A stretch of DNA of 64,000 bases, taken from the NCBI RefSeq assembly GCF_900142725.1, contig NZ_FRBW01000001.1, positions 1,426,001 through 1,490,000 of the forward strand. The letters are read 5' to 3'. The translations under genes and the position numbers were made by a program. Position 1 is the first letter of the stretch. Each line of letters begins with the position of its first letter. The notes beneath the pieces are model-generated. The model searched no databases. It worked only from the letters and a program-made list of their open reading frames with translations, and was not told the origin of the DNA. Below, one piece after another: positions 19,550 through 28,951 of the stretch. The stretch comes from Roseibium suaedae (GTDB taxonomy: Bacteria > Pseudomonadota > Alphaproteobacteria > Rhizobiales > Stappiaceae).

Positions 19550-20981
19550 ATTTCCCTTTGAAAAAGGATGTCAGCCGTTCCAGAGCGGATGCCTTTGGTT
19601 TGGGCTGGTCTTCCGCCGGAGAGGGCTGGGCAAACCGGCGCAGTTCCTCCAGGGACAGGCGCTCGGTCGCCTGCGTCTCTTTGGGAATGGTTCGCTGCCG
19701 CGTGCCGAAGCTTGCCCGTTGCCCCTCGTCTGCGGTCAAATCGGGAGCAGGGCGCCCGGCGGGAGGAACATAGGCCTGTGCTGCTTGGCCCTGAGTTGTC
19801 TGGCCCTGAGTTGTCTGGCTCTGAGCTGCTTGGGGTTGTACGGCAGTGAAGGACGGCGTTTCATTCGAGAGCTCTGCCGTTGCGTTCCGGGCGCTTCCGG
19901 GCGAGACGGGAGCCGGAGATGTCTCGGCGGCCTTCAGTTCTGCAAGCCGTGCCAGAATGGCGGCATCCACCGGATCATTGGGGTCGAGCCCATCCTTGCC
20001 TGCGCCGGACATGGTCTGCTCGACCACGCTGCCATCCAGACCATATTGCAGGTTCACCATGGGCGTCTTGGGGCCGATGATGCCGAAGGCCGCGCTCATT
20101 TCCAGCTTCAGATTGATGCGGTCCGGCTCGTCCGGGGATGTCTTTTCATGATGGATCCGGATCCGCTCGCTGGGATCGATGCCAAATGTGTCGCCGTCAG
20201 GAATGACTGCCTGGCGCAGATCGCAGAGGGAGACGAACTGCAGCAGGCGTTCAAGCATGAATTCGAGCGGTGCGGTGCTCGGCACGAAATGGATCAGATA
20301 GCCCGTCAGATATTGTGAGCCTGCCCCAAGGACGCCGACATATTTGTCTTCATCGGGCAGGTCCTGCGGCGGCACATAGGCGTGGGGGCGGATGTAAAGG
20401 CTGAGCTTGTCTTCTGCCTGCGCGAAAGAGGTGAAGACATCGGGCGGCAGCAGATAGCCGTTCTGTTGCCAGTTCACCGCCGTTGCATAACGCAGCTTCA
20501 AAAAGCGCACCACCAGCGCTGCCAGGAATGACATGGCCGTCTGGCTGTCTGCCAGAGTGTCGATCATCTGCGTCTGCGGGGAAACAGCTTCCTTCATGTG
20601 GTCCGGCACGAGAGAGGCCGGAATCAGGCCTCTGCCGATGGACAGGGTCGTCACCATGCGGGCCTGTGCGACCGCACGCTCGGCCTGGGGAAACAGCTTG
20701 CGGACCGGATAATTGTCGATCGCCCGTTCAAGTGCCGCTCTGCCGGTGAGAGGCTCGCTCTGGGTGATCAGAACACGGAAGCCGCCGCAGAACATGTAGG
20801 TGTTCTGATCCGTCGAAGGCGGCAGCAGATGGCATTCGCCCGGCGCAATGCCATGCTCCGCAGCCACATTCAGGATCATCTGCCGGACACGGTCAGCCGG
20901 AGCGAATTCGTTCTCCGGATGGAGGGCCAGACAGTTGAAGGTTTCTGCGGGAAAAATGTTCACGTCGGTTCTGCTCGGCAA
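19548..20981 (-). CDS. Unrecognised 477-residue protein with Gln/Thr repeat linker
   Basis: I do not recognise a family. The N-terminal two thirds (to about residue 315) reads as a folded soluble domain with FGIIGPKTPMVNLQYGLDG near its end. It is followed by a low-complexity linker of about 110 residues containing a Q-S/G-Q-T-T repeat (15-bp DNA period, near 19785-19835). The protein ends with a basic tail, LERLTSFFKGK. No signal peptide or clear membrane helix is seen. The start is a TTG at 20981 (alternative GTG 20963); no ATG is available. It is convergent with the MerR gene, and the next gene on the same strand begins 100 bases upstream. Confidence 0.7.
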   Translation of the reverse strand: MPSRTDVNIFPAETFNCLALHPENEFAPADRVRQMILNVAAEHGIAPGECHLLPPSTDQNTYMFCGGFRVLITQSEPLTGRAALERAIDNYPVRKLFPQAERAVAQARMVTTLSIGRGLIPASLVPDHMKEAVSPQTQMIDTLADSQTAMSFLAALVVRFLKLRYATAVNWQQNGYLLPPDVFTSFAQAEDKLSLYIRPHAYVPPQDLPDEDKYVGVLGAGSQYLTGYLIHFVPSTAPLEFMLERLLQFVSLCDLRQAVIPDGDTFGIDPSERIRIHHEKTSPDEPDRINLKLEMSAAFGIIGPKTPMVNLQYGLDGSVVEQTMSGAGKDGLDPNDPVDAAILARLAELKAAETSPAPVSPGSARNATAELSNETPSFTAVQPQAAQSQTTQGQTTQGQAAQAYVPPAGRPAPDLTADEGQRASFGTRQRTIPKETQATERLSLEELRRFAQPSPAEDQPKPKASALERLTSFFKGK

Positions 20982-21084
20982 ATGGACCTAAGGTCAATAT
21001 GCGCCTGGCAGAGTGAATTTCAAATGAACCGGATCAAGAAGGGACCGGCGTGGCAACTATCACCTGCGCCGGTCCCGTCAAACC

Positions 21085-22305
21085 TCAATCGAGGCCCATG
21101 CAGCTCGCGTAATAGCTCACGGTTGCCGGCCAGTCGGAGAAGATGCCGGAGACACCCACATCCTGCGCCAGCACATCCACGATCTCGTAAAGGTCGCCCT
21201 CGCCGGACAGGACGCTGTTGATGGTCTGATAGTACCAGCCGCCGCCCTTCCGGGTGATCGGGCCGGAACGCTCCAGGGACCAGGCAATGGTCTTCAGGCC
21301 GGCAGCCTTGGCTTCCACTGCATAGGGGGAGGGAACGATCTGGCCTTCTACCACGGTCAGCAGCATCCAGATCGGCGGAGCGATATAGGTGACCCCCATG
21401 TCCTTCAGCTCCTTCATGGAGGGCTGGAAGGTTTCGGGCTTCAGGGGATCAAGGCCCTTGGAGTTGCGGCCATCCAGATAGACGGCCTGCTTGCCGAATT
21501 CCGGTTCGTTCCGGATCCAGTAGAGGACATCCTCAAGATTGAAGGACTGGGGCCAGACGTCTGCCGCCGGAATGCCCGCCTGCTTGTACTCGTCGATCAG
21601 CATCTGGGCATAGTCTTGCTGGCTCATGCCTTCGAAAGGCATGGTCACTTCCGGGGCTTTCAGTTCCGGTGTGAACTTGCCGCCGAGCGACCTGATCAGC
21701 TCGATGGACCCCTTGTGGGTCATCAGGGTACCGGGGGAATAAAGATCGGTGCGCCAGCGCGGCGAGCCGTTCATATAAGCCTCCAGCGTGGTGGCTGACC
21801 GGTCCGCACCGTCCATCTTGGCCGACAGGCTCTGGAACTCGGCCAGGGTCAGTTCGCTGGTGCGGCACTCCGCCTTGGCCTTCTCGCCATTTGCTGCCGG
21901 GGTGAAGGGCGTGATGCATTTGCCCGCCAGATCCGTCGCCAGAATGTTGGTGGAGGTTGCAAGGTCATCCTGTGCGTGCCGGCAGACAAGCTGCTTGTCC
22001 CTGGTGAAGGTCACATCGCATTCGATGATCCCGGCGCCCATTGAGGCGGCGGCCTTGTAGCCTTCTTCCGAATGTTCCGGAAACTCCAGCGGCGCACCCC
22101 GGTGGGCGATGGAAAACAGGGTCTTCCTCACGGGTTGGCCCAGGCAGGCCTTCAGCTTTTCCTTCAGCTCCCCGTCCTTCATCTTGTCGATCAGATAGGC
22201 CGGGCGGGGTCCCACACTGACGGTTTCGGCCTGCGCGGCGCTCATACCTGCCACGGCGGCAAGGGTTACGGCTGCAAGGGAGGCTGGAAGAAACGGAAGG
22301 CGCAT
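21085..22305 (-). CDS. Periplasmic glycerophosphodiester phosphodiesterase
   Basis: Hydrolyses glycerophosphodiesters to glycerol-3-phosphate and an alcohol. Signal peptide at residues 1-26 (LPASLAAVTLAAVAGMSAAQA). The GDPD motif is FSIAHRGAPLEFPEHSEEG, with the catalytic His and acidic IIECDVTFTRDKQLVCRHA following. At 406 residues it is longer than cytosolic UgpQ and resembles GlpQ-type periplasmic enzymes. No obvious operon partner; the downstream gene on the same strand is unrelated. Confidence 0.93.
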   Translation of the reverse strand: MRLPFLPASLAAVTLAAVAGMSAAQAETVSVGPRPAYLIDKMKDGELKEKLKACLGQPVRKTLFSIAHRGAPLEFPEHSEEGYKAAASMGAGIIECDVTFTRDKQLVCRHAQDDLATSTNILATDLAGKCITPFTPAANGEKAKAECRTSELTLAEFQSLSAKMDGADRSATTLEAYMNGSPRWRTDLYSPGTLMTHKGSIELIRSLGGKFTPELKAPEVTMPFEGMSQQDYAQMLIDEYKQAGIPAADVWPQSFNLEDVLYWIRNEPEFGKQAVYLDGRNSKGLDPLKPETFQPSMKELKDMGVTYIAPPIWMLLTVVEGQIVPSPYAVEAKAAGLKTIAWSLERSGPITRKGGGWYYQTINSVLSGEGDLYEIVDVLAQDVGVSGIFSDWPATVSYYASCMGLD

Positions 22306-22358
22306 GGAAAATCCTTGTGTCTTGATGAGGGCCGCTTGGCGACTGTGGTCGAGGAGCT

Positions 22359-22460
22359 CCCTCTCCCTTGGGGAGAGGGTTGGGGTGAGGGGTTTTTATC
22401 CAAAGTACTGGATACCCCCTCACCCGGACCTTTGGTCCGGCCTCTCCCCAAGGGGAGAGG
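22359..22460. repeat. Inverted hairpin repeat related to the CCCTCACCC family
   Basis: Contains CCCTCTCCC/GGGAGAGGG and CCTCTCCCC/GGGGAGAGG hairpins facing each other, with GGGTGAGGGG and CCCCTCACCC between them and a GGACC/GGTCC stem. It lies between the phosphodiesterase and P450 genes. It is a rearranged copy of the repeat seen at 8.6-9.6 kb. Confidence 0.75.
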
Positions 22461-22529
22461 TGATCCGGCGGAGACGTCAAGCAGCTTTGCTCCTCCCGTA
22501 TCGCGGGAAGGTGACAGGCAGACTACATC

Positions 22530-23759
22530 CTATGCAGGTTTCCACGCCAGAGGCAGGGAGACAGGGCCGCGCACGGAGAGGCCGCGCTTGTAGGCCGGTG
22601 TGCCGCCGGAGAGCTCCATATGCGAGAACCGGCGCAGCAGCGACGAGAAGATGATATCCATGTCCAGCCGCGCCAGATGGTTGCCAAGGCAGAAATGGGC
22701 GCCGCGGCCGAAGGCGATGTGCCAGTTGGGCGTGCGGCCAACATCGAACCGGTCGGCCTCCGGGAACTGGGCCGGGTCGCGGTTGGCGGAGCCGTAGAGC
22801 ACGCCGAATTTGGTGCCGCGCGGATAGGTCTTGCCGGCAACCTCCACCTCTTCGACGCAGTAGCGGTGGAAGAAGGGCAGGGGGCTCTCGAAGCGGAACA
22901 TTTCCTGGACGGCGGTTTTCATCAGGCCCGGCTCATCGCGCAGGCGCTGCATCTGATCCGGGAAGCGCAGCAGGGCATGCATGCCGCTGCCCAATACGTC
23001 GATGGTGGAACCGTGGCCGGCCATCAGGATCAGCATGGCGGTGGAGATGAACTCGTCCTCGTTCATCAGGCCGGCCTTTTGCGCCTCGATCATGCGCGAC
23101 AGCAGATCCTCGCCGGGCTTGGCCTCGCGCTCGGCCTTCAGCCTGGTCAGGTATTCGTAGAACTCGGTGGTGTTGCGCTCGGCCAGTTCCTTGCGGGCCT
23201 CTGAGCGGTCGATGTCGAAGAACTGCACGATGTTCTCCGACCAGATGCGCAATTGCGGGCAGTCCTCGTCCGGCACGCCAAGCACCCGCCCGATGATGTG
23301 GCCCGGCACATGGGCGGCCAGATCGGCGGTGAAGTCGATCTCCTCCCGGTCGGCCAGACTGTCGATCAGCCCGTCCACATAGGTCTGGATCTCGTCGCGC
23401 AGCTTATTGACCATGACAGGCGTGAACAGCTGGAACACCTGCTTGCGCAAGCGGTCGTGGACCCCGCCGTCGCTGTCGAGCAGGGAGAACTGCACGAAGC
23501 GCTCGTGATGGGGCATGTCATGCCAGTTGGCAGCCCGCTGCTGGGCGGTAATCTCCTCCCGGCTGGCAATATGGTCCATGGTGCGGACCATGCGGGCATC
23601 CAGCACGATCTGCGACACATCCTCGAAGCGGGAGGCCAGCCAGATGTCGAAGTCCTCGAAATAGGTCAGGCCGGGGATCGCCCGAAGCTCCGCATACTGG
23701 CGGTAGGGATCCTGTGCAAAATCGGGGCTGAGAGGCTGGAACTGAAAGCTGGCTGTCAT
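22530..23759 (-). CDS. Cytochrome P450
   Basis: A 409-residue soluble bacterial P450. The I-helix motif is AGHGSTIDVLGSG (A-G-x-x-T type), the K-helix ExxR is in EMFRFESPLPFFHRY, and the heme-binding loop is FGRGAHFCLGNHLAR with proximal Cys about residue 357. The substrate is unknown. No ferredoxin or reductase gene is next to it in this window, so electron partners must come from elsewhere. ATG 23757-23759 is divergent from the FUSC gene. Confidence 0.95.
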   Translation of the reverse strand: MTASFQFQPLSPDFAQDPYRQYAELRAIPGLTYFEDFDIWLASRFEDVSQIVLDARMVRTMDHIASREEITAQQRAANWHDMPHHERFVQFSLLDSDGGVHDRLRKQVFQLFTPVMVNKLRDEIQTYVDGLIDSLADREEIDFTADLAAHVPGHIIGRVLGVPDEDCPQLRIWSENIVQFFDIDRSEARKELAERNTTEFYEYLTRLKAEREAKPGEDLLSRMIEAQKAGLMNEDEFISTAMLILMAGHGSTIDVLGSGMHALLRFPDQMQRLRDEPGLMKTAVQEMFRFESPLPFFHRYCVEEVEVAGKTYPRGTKFGVLYGSANRDPAQFPEADRFDVGRTPNWHIAFGRGAHFCLGNHLARLDMDIIFSSLLRRFSHMELSGGTPAYKRGLSVRGPVSLPLAWKPA

Positions 23760-24004
23760 GGCGGGCGGTTGTGTCGGGCTTTGAAGAGGGAAAGGGAAGC
23801 CTCAAGCTAATCGAGCCTTGCCGGGGGCGCAAAGCTCAAGCCGTTGAAACCGGTGGAGAGTTGGCGGGGCAGGACTGCTTTTCGCTTCGGGGGGAGCTGA
23901 AGGATTTGACCTTTTGCTGCACTGCGATAATAGACGTCGGGGCGGGTGCATGGCAGCCTTGGAGGCGCCAGAGACAGAGCGCCGCCGAAATCAGGAAAAA
24001 GCCT

Positions 24005-25000
24005 ATGCTCCAGATCATGCCCAATGCCCTCCGGCTGTTTGCCGCGGCGTTCCTCGCGCTTTGCATTGCCATGGTGCTGGACCTGCACAATCCCTTCTGG
24101 GCGGCCATGCCGGTCTGGGTGGTCAATCAGGCCTTCCGTGAGGATCTGCTGATCCGGGGTATTCTTCGTCTGGCGGGTACGATCGTTGGTGCTGCCATCG
24201 GTTATCTCAGTCTGGTCTATGTCGCCGATCCCATGTGGCAGCTGGTCATTCTGGCGCTGGTGGTGGGCCTCAGCACCTGCGTCACCTACTGGATCGGCAC
24301 GATCTACAGCTATGGCCCGCTGATCACCGGCATCACGGCGGCGGTGGTCATGGTGCCCGCGTTCTTTTCCGGCAGCCATATGAACATGGCGGATATCGCG
24401 CATTTCGCCGTGGACCGGATCTGGTGCACCCTGATCGGGGTGGTTTCGGTGACCGTCGTCACCTATCTCTTCACGCCCGCACGGCAGGACAAGCGCCCGG
24501 CGCGGGTGGAGCAGGAGCGGCTGAAACATGCCGTCTTCCGCGGCCTTGGCGCTGGCGCTGCGACGTTTGCCGGAACCTTGCCCATCCTGCTGGCCCCCTC
24601 GGTTATCACCTTGAGCCTTGCCCTGTCACTGGCGATCTTCTCGTCGATCCTTGGCTCCCTGCAGGACCCGCGCCCGGTCATGCGGATGATGGCGGTCGGC
24701 GTGTCGCTGGGGGTGGTGGCCGCCCTGTGCTACCGGGGCATCCTGCACTGGCTGGATCCCTCGCTCCTGCCGCATATGGTCATCGCCGGGCTCTTCATCT
24801 TCTGTGGCGCGGTTCTGCGCAGCTTCGGCACGACCGCCATCATCGGCCTCGATTTCAACATGTGCTTTCTGCTGGCCGGCGAAGTCGGCGCGGAGATCCA
24901 TCCGCTGCAAAGCACCGCCATGGGCGGCATCGCCATGGCCCTTGCCGCCCTCGCCATCTCCCAGGCCTACCGCCTGATGCCAAGGCATCACGTAGGGTGA
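24005..25000 (+). CDS. FUSC-family inner membrane protein
   Basis: A 331-residue membrane protein with about nine or ten hydrophobic stretches. Features of the fusaric acid resistance/aromatic acid exporter family include the N-terminal LDLHNPFWAAMPVWVVNQ and GTIVGAAIGYLSLVYVADP. It is shorter than full-length two-repeat FUSC proteins. ATG 24005 has AGGAA 8 bases upstream. An export role is inferred; no membrane fusion protein gene is adjacent. It is divergent from the P450 gene. Confidence 0.8.
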   Translation: MLQIMPNALRLFAAAFLALCIAMVLDLHNPFWAAMPVWVVNQAFREDLLIRGILRLAGTIVGAAIGYLSLVYVADPMWQLVILALVVGLSTCVTYWIGTIYSYGPLITGITAAVVMVPAFFSGSHMNMADIAHFAVDRIWCTLIGVVSVTVVTYLFTPARQDKRPARVEQERLKHAVFRGLGAGAATFAGTLPILLAPSVITLSLALSLAIFSSILGSLQDPRPVMRMMAVGVSLGVVAALCYRGILHWLDPSLLPHMVIAGLFIFCGAVLRSFGTTAIIGLDFNMCFLLAGEVGAEIHPLQSTAMGGIAMALAALAISQAYRLMPRHHVG

Positions 25001-25080
25001 GGGGAAGGGGGGCTTCGCCTCACTCGCGCAGGGGTTGCCGCAGGCCAGACGCTTGCCCCGCCTGTCTCTCCTCCTTCGTC

Positions 25081-25183
25081 ATTGCAGCACTTGATGCTGC
25101 AATCCACTCCGTTGCCTTTCGAAACGGAGAAAACTTTCCTTAAGGAGAGGGAATGGCATGGATGCCATGGTCAAGCCATGGCA
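25081..25183. repeat. Inverted palindrome pair with CTTGA/TCAAG loops, pair 1
   Basis: Left palindrome 25081-25103: arms ATTGCAGCA and TGCTGCAAT, loop CTTGA. Right palindrome 25163-25183: arms TGCCATGG and CCATGGCA, loop TCAAG. The loops are complementary and the stems unrelated, so the two hairpins face each other. Pair 3 repeats this pair almost exactly. Confidence 0.85.
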
Positions 25184-25312
25184 GGACGAAAGAGAGGGTA
25201 GTGGGGAGAAAGCCGATTCCCTTGTGCCATCGACATTGGTGTTTACTGGGAGGCCTTTCTAAGGCGTTCCCGCAGGCGAAGCCCGATGCATGAGCCAGCC
25301 CCTCCGCGCGGT

Positions 25313-25453
25313 CATCCCCGGCTCGACCGGGGATCCAATGCACCTCTCCGCAGGTTTGGCAGGCGCAGAAGCAACCGGACACGCGCTCCAGACGCATGAA
25401 CCTCTTATCCGCTTTGCCCAAACGTGGATTGGATCCCGCGTCAAGCGCGGGAT
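25313..25453. repeat. Inverted palindrome pair with CTCGA/TCAAG loops, pair 2
   Basis: Left palindrome 25313-25333: arms ATCCCCGG and CCGGGGAT, loop CTCGA. Right palindrome 25433-25453: arms ATCCCGCG and CGCGGGAT, loop TCAAG. Same architecture as pairs 1 and 3 but with other stems. Confidence 0.85.
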
Positions 25454-25528
25454 GACCGCGTGGTGAGCCCGTGCCTTACTCTCCTTCGCAGGGCAGATAT
25501 TTGCTCCATCTGCCTCTCCTCCTTCGTC

Positions 25529-25631
25529 ATTGCAGCACTTGATGCTGCAATCCACTCCGTAACCTTTCGAAACGGAAAAGCCCTTCTTTCAGGAGAGGTC
25601 ACGGCATGGATGCCATGGTCAAGCCATGGCA
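25529..25631. repeat. Inverted palindrome pair with CTTGA/TCAAG loops, pair 3
   Basis: Left palindrome 25529-25551 (loop CTTGA) and right palindrome 25611-25631 (loop TCAAG), with the same stems and flanks as pair 1. The repeated unit runs from the common CTCTCCTCCTTCGTC to GGGGAGAAAGCCG. The stretch 25001-25804 holds only these repeats; no convincing gene is seen. Confidence 0.85.
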
Positions 25632-25804
25632 GGACGGAGGAGAGGGAGTGGGGAGAAAGCCGGTTCCGTTGTGCCGAAGACTTGGCGCTTTCGGTGCTGC
25701 AATTCGAAGGTGTTTTTGCAGGCGATACCTCACGCATGCGCCAGCCGCGCCGCGCGATAATCTTGGTCTTCAAAAGACAGGGAAAAGTGGGGGTAGGTCT
25801 TAAG

Positions 25805-25881
25805 TGGTCGGGCAGGCCGGATTTGAACCGACGACCCCTACACCCCCAGTGTAGTGCGCTACCAGGCTGCGCTACTGCCCG
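25805..25881 (-). tRNA. tRNA-Pro (anticodon GGG)
   Basis: Read on the minus strand, the acceptor stem CGGGCAG pairs with CTGCCCG and an encoded CCA ends the 77-base gene. The anticodon arm is CTACA-CTGGGGG-TGTAG, giving anticodon GGG. The T arm contains GGTTCAAATCC. It is the first stable RNA to the left of the exopolysaccharide genes. Confidence 0.97.
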
Positions 25882-25889
25882 AACGCGCT

Positions 25890-27248
25890 CTACCTAACTG
25901 GTTCGCCGCCCAAGCGCAAGCGCCTTGATGGGGCTTGGTCCACAGGTCTTCTGCGCATCGGCGGAGAACCTTGCCGGCGCTGTTCCAGCTTGTCGGCCGC
26001 AATCAGCCCCCAGGCGATGCCATAGAGCATGTAGACGTGGCGCCAGTGGTCGGTGTCGATGATGGCGCTCAGGATCACATGGGCGCATAGAACGCCGAAA
26101 ACGCTGTGCAGGAACAAGGTCCAGGGCCGCTGCTTGAAGAGCAGCGGGAACAGCCGCTTCAGGGTCCAGCCGATGAAGAGGAGATAGACCGTGCCGCCAA
26201 GCCAGCCATAGGTGGTGAAGCCCTTCAGATAGACGTTGTGCTCGTCTTCCGGGAAATACTTGTTGAATTCCAGGGCGCCGAGGCCAAGCGGGCGCTCCAT
26301 CACCATCTGGAAGCCCAGAGTGTAACGGGCAAAGCGGCCGAGGCGCGCACCGTCATAGGACTGCACCAGCTTGGCGCGCTGCTGGAACATCTGGGCGACG
26401 CTGTCGATGGAGAGGGCAATGCCGATCAGGGCGATGACGCCGAGAAGACCGAGAGCGCCAAGCACGATCAGCCGCAAGCGGCGCGACGGGTTTCGCTCGG
26501 TGACCAGTGCCAGCAGGTAGACGATGGCCGAGGCCACGATCAGCACGATCCACGCACCGCGCGAAAAGCTGAGGAAGATGCCCAGCACCAGAATTCCAAG
26601 CGGAATTGCGAGCAGCAGCAGGCGCGGGATCGAGGCGGACAGCATCCGCTGGATCAGGAGCACGGCGGGGAGGGCCAGGAAGGGGCCGAAGACGTTCGGA
26701 TCCTGAAACGTGCCGCGGGCGCGCTCGTAAAGGGTGAAGAAGCCGGCGCCGGGGAAGAGGTGGAAATAGCCGGCGATGCCGAAGAAGGCGACCAGAACCG
26801 AGGAGGCGAGATAGCCCTTCTCGATCATCCGGTAGCGGTCCGGGCGCTCTGCCAGAACGGCGGCGTAGAAGATCGCTGTGACAATGAGGAAGCCGGTGAC
26901 GACCGTGTAGATCAGCGCGTCATTGAACTCGCGGGCCAGCGGCATGGAGGCCAGGCCGCCGGAGATATAAAGCATCAGGCAGACGATCAGCGGGCCGAAT
27001 TCCCGGCGCAGCTTCAGCCCGAAGGCCAGCCAGACTACCAGCAGCCCGAGCATGTAGAGCTCATAGGGCGCCGGTTCCCGGATCACGAAGCCGGAGAGAA
27101 AGGCCGCCAGCCACAGGGCGCCGTTGCCGATCTGCTGTCCCCGCAGAACCAGGCCGGGCTGGCCATGGGAGGCCGGGCGGCCCCCCGGTCCTCCGCCCTG
27201 CCGGGCACCCTGGGCCAGACCGCCGAAATCTGCGGCGGAGGCGCTCAA
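25890..27248 (-). CDS. O-antigen ligase / polysaccharide polymerase family membrane protein (Wzy_C)
   Basis: A 452-residue membrane protein with about ten to twelve helices and a large periplasmic loop near residues 295-350. It contains ERARGTFQDPNVFGPFLAL and, later, ARLGRFARYTLGFQMVMERP with LGALEFNKYFPEDEHNVYL, features of the O-antigen ligase/Wzy superfamily. In an exopolysaccharide cluster it most likely polymerises repeat units. The start is a TTG overlapping the stop of the sugar transferase gene (ATTGA); no ATG is present before the first helix. Ligase versus polymerase cannot be decided from sequence. Confidence 0.85.
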   Translation of the reverse strand: MSASAADFGGLAQGARQGGGPGGRPASHGQPGLVLRGQQIGNGALWLAAFLSGFVIREPAPYELYMLGLLVVWLAFGLKLRREFGPLIVCLMLYISGGLASMPLAREFNDALIYTVVTGFLIVTAIFYAAVLAERPDRYRMIEKGYLASSVLVAFFGIAGYFHLFPGAGFFTLYERARGTFQDPNVFGPFLALPAVLLIQRMLSASIPRLLLLAIPLGILVLGIFLSFSRGAWIVLIVASAIVYLLALVTERNPSRRLRLIVLGALGLLGVIALIGIALSIDSVAQMFQQRAKLVQSYDGARLGRFARYTLGFQMVMERPLGLGALEFNKYFPEDEHNVYLKGFTTYGWLGGTVYLLFIGWTLKRLFPLLFKQRPWTLFLHSVFGVLCAHVILSAIIDTDHWRHVYMLYGIAWGLIAADKLEQRRQGSPPMRRRPVDQAPSRRLRLGGEPVR

Positions 27249-28951
27249 TAGGCATTCTCCGTGTTGAGCAGGCTGACCGGTGTCATGAGCAGGATCTTCA
27301 GATCGAACAGGATCGACCAGTTCTCGATGTAGAAGACGTCATGCTCCACGCGCTTCTGGATCTTTTCCGGCGTGTCGACTTCGCCGCGCCAGCCGTTGAT
27401 CTGCGCCCAGCCGGTTACGCCCGGCTTGACCTTGTGACGGGCGAAATAGCCGTCCACCACCGTGTCCCAGGTGCGGTTGTCCGTATGGGCATTGACCGCA
27501 TGGGGGCGGGGGCCGACGAGCGAGAGTTCGCCGCGCAGCACGTTGATCAACTGCGGCAATTCGTCGATGGAGGACTTGCGGATGAAGCGGCCGACACGGG
27601 TGACCCGCGGATCGCCCTTGGTCACGACCTTCTTGGCTTCCGCGTCGGTCTTGTCCGTGTACATGGAGCGGAACTTCAGCACGTCGATGACTTCGTTGTT
27701 AAAGCCATAGCGCTTCTGCCGGAAGATGACCGGCCCCTTGCTGTCCAGCTTGATCGCGATGGCCGCGGCCAGCATGACAGGGGACAGGACCACCAGGCTC
27801 AGGCTGGCGAAGAAGATGTCAAAGACACGCTTGGCGACCATGTCCCAGTCGGTGATCGGCTTTTCCACCACGTCCACGAAGGGCACGGAGCCGATGAAGG
27901 ACGCGCCGCGGTTACGGAATTTCATCTTGTCCGTATGGGCCGACAGGCGGATGTCGACCGGCAGCACCCAGAGGCGGCGCAGCAGTTCCAGCACGCGCTT
28001 TTCAGCGCGCAGCGGAATGCAGACGATCAGCATGTCGATCCGGGCAAGACGGCAGAACTCGACCAGCGCGGCAATGTTCCCGAGCTTGGGATAGCCGGCG
28101 ACCACGGCCGGGGACCGGTCATTGTTGCGGTCGTCGAAGATGCCGCAGATGCGGATGTCGTTTTCCGGCTGGGACTCCAGCTCATGGATCAAGTCCGCCG
28201 CCGCGTTGCCGCCGCCAACGATGATCGCCCGGCGCTCCAGGCGGCCGCTGTCCATGTAATGGCGCACGAGCCGGTTGAAGCCGAAGCGGACGGCAATGAG
28301 GCCTGCCAGACCATAGACGAACCAGGAGCCGATCCAGTTCTGGTTCAGATAGATGCCGAAGGACGATGTGGACTTGACCAGGGCGAAGATGACAAAGACC
28401 AGAACCCAGCCGCCGGCGACGCGGCCCGTCTGGGCAAGTCCCTTGCGCATGATCGAGACCTGATAGGCATCTCCGGCCTGGAAGAACGCCAGAGCGAAGA
28501 TGATGGCAAGGCCGATCGCAACTGCGTTGCCGATGCCGAAAGCAAATCCCTCCGTCGCGGTCAGGAAGGCAATCACCGCGGAGGCGATGATCACGAACAT
28601 GTCCGCAAGGCGCACGGTTCCCGCGAGCACGGGCACGGAGACGGCATTGTCGTCCAGGGTTTCTGCAACGCGCAGGGCTTCGGCCGACAAGGTCGCCTGT
28701 GCCGCGTCTGCTGCCTGGTCCCTGCCTTTGTCCTCTTGTCCGGGCTGCTGATTGGCTGCCTGTGGGGGAGGGGGCGGGGCGGCGTTCTGGGCGCGCAGGT
28801 TGCTGGTCAGGTGCTTGCGCAATTCCGGGGCGCTGCGGTCGGGTGTGCTGTCCGGCGTGCTGTCCGGCGCAGCCGGATCCTGCTTTTTCATGTCATCTTC
28901 GGAGGGTTCGTACGGCGGTTGATTGCCATGACGGCTGGCGGGAACGGTCAT
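27245..28951 (-). CDS. Undecaprenyl-phosphate glucose phosphotransferase (WcaJ/ExoY-type initiating enzyme)
   Basis: Transfers a hexose-1-phosphate to undecaprenyl phosphate, starting repeat-unit assembly at the inner membrane. The N-terminus is a Pro/Gln-rich cytosolic leader, followed by four hydrophobic helices, a CoA-binding-3 domain (RRAIIVGGGNAAADLIHEL) and the catalytic sugar-transferase domain from about residue 375, with KRVFDIFFASLSLVVLSP, GPVIFRQKRYGFN, RKSSIDELPQLINVLRGE and VGPRP. It ends SLLNTENAY, typical of this subfamily. ATG 28951 overlaps the upstream stop (TGATG); ATG 28891 is an alternative. Confidence 0.94.
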   Translation of the reverse strand: MTVPASRHGNQPPYEPSEDDMKKQDPAAPDSTPDSTPDRSAPELRKHLTSNLRAQNAAPPPPPQAANQQPGQEDKGRDQAADAAQATLSAEALRVAETLDDNAVSVPVLAGTVRLADMFVIIASAVIAFLTATEGFAFGIGNAVAIGLAIIFALAFFQAGDAYQVSIMRKGLAQTGRVAGGWVLVFVIFALVKSTSSFGIYLNQNWIGSWFVYGLAGLIAVRFGFNRLVRHYMDSGRLERRAIIVGGGNAAADLIHELESQPENDIRICGIFDDRNNDRSPAVVAGYPKLGNIAALVEFCRLARIDMLIVCIPLRAEKRVLELLRRLWVLPVDIRLSAHTDKMKFRNRGASFIGSVPFVDVVEKPITDWDMVAKRVFDIFFASLSLVVLSPVMLAAAIAIKLDSKGPVIFRQKRYGFNNEVIDVLKFRSMYTDKTDAEAKKVVTKGDPRVTRVGRFIRKSSIDELPQLINVLRGELSLVGPRPHAVNAHTDNRTWDTVVDGYFARHKVKPGVTGWAQINGWRGEVDTPEKIQKRVEHDVFYIENWSILFDLKILLMTPVSLLNTENAY

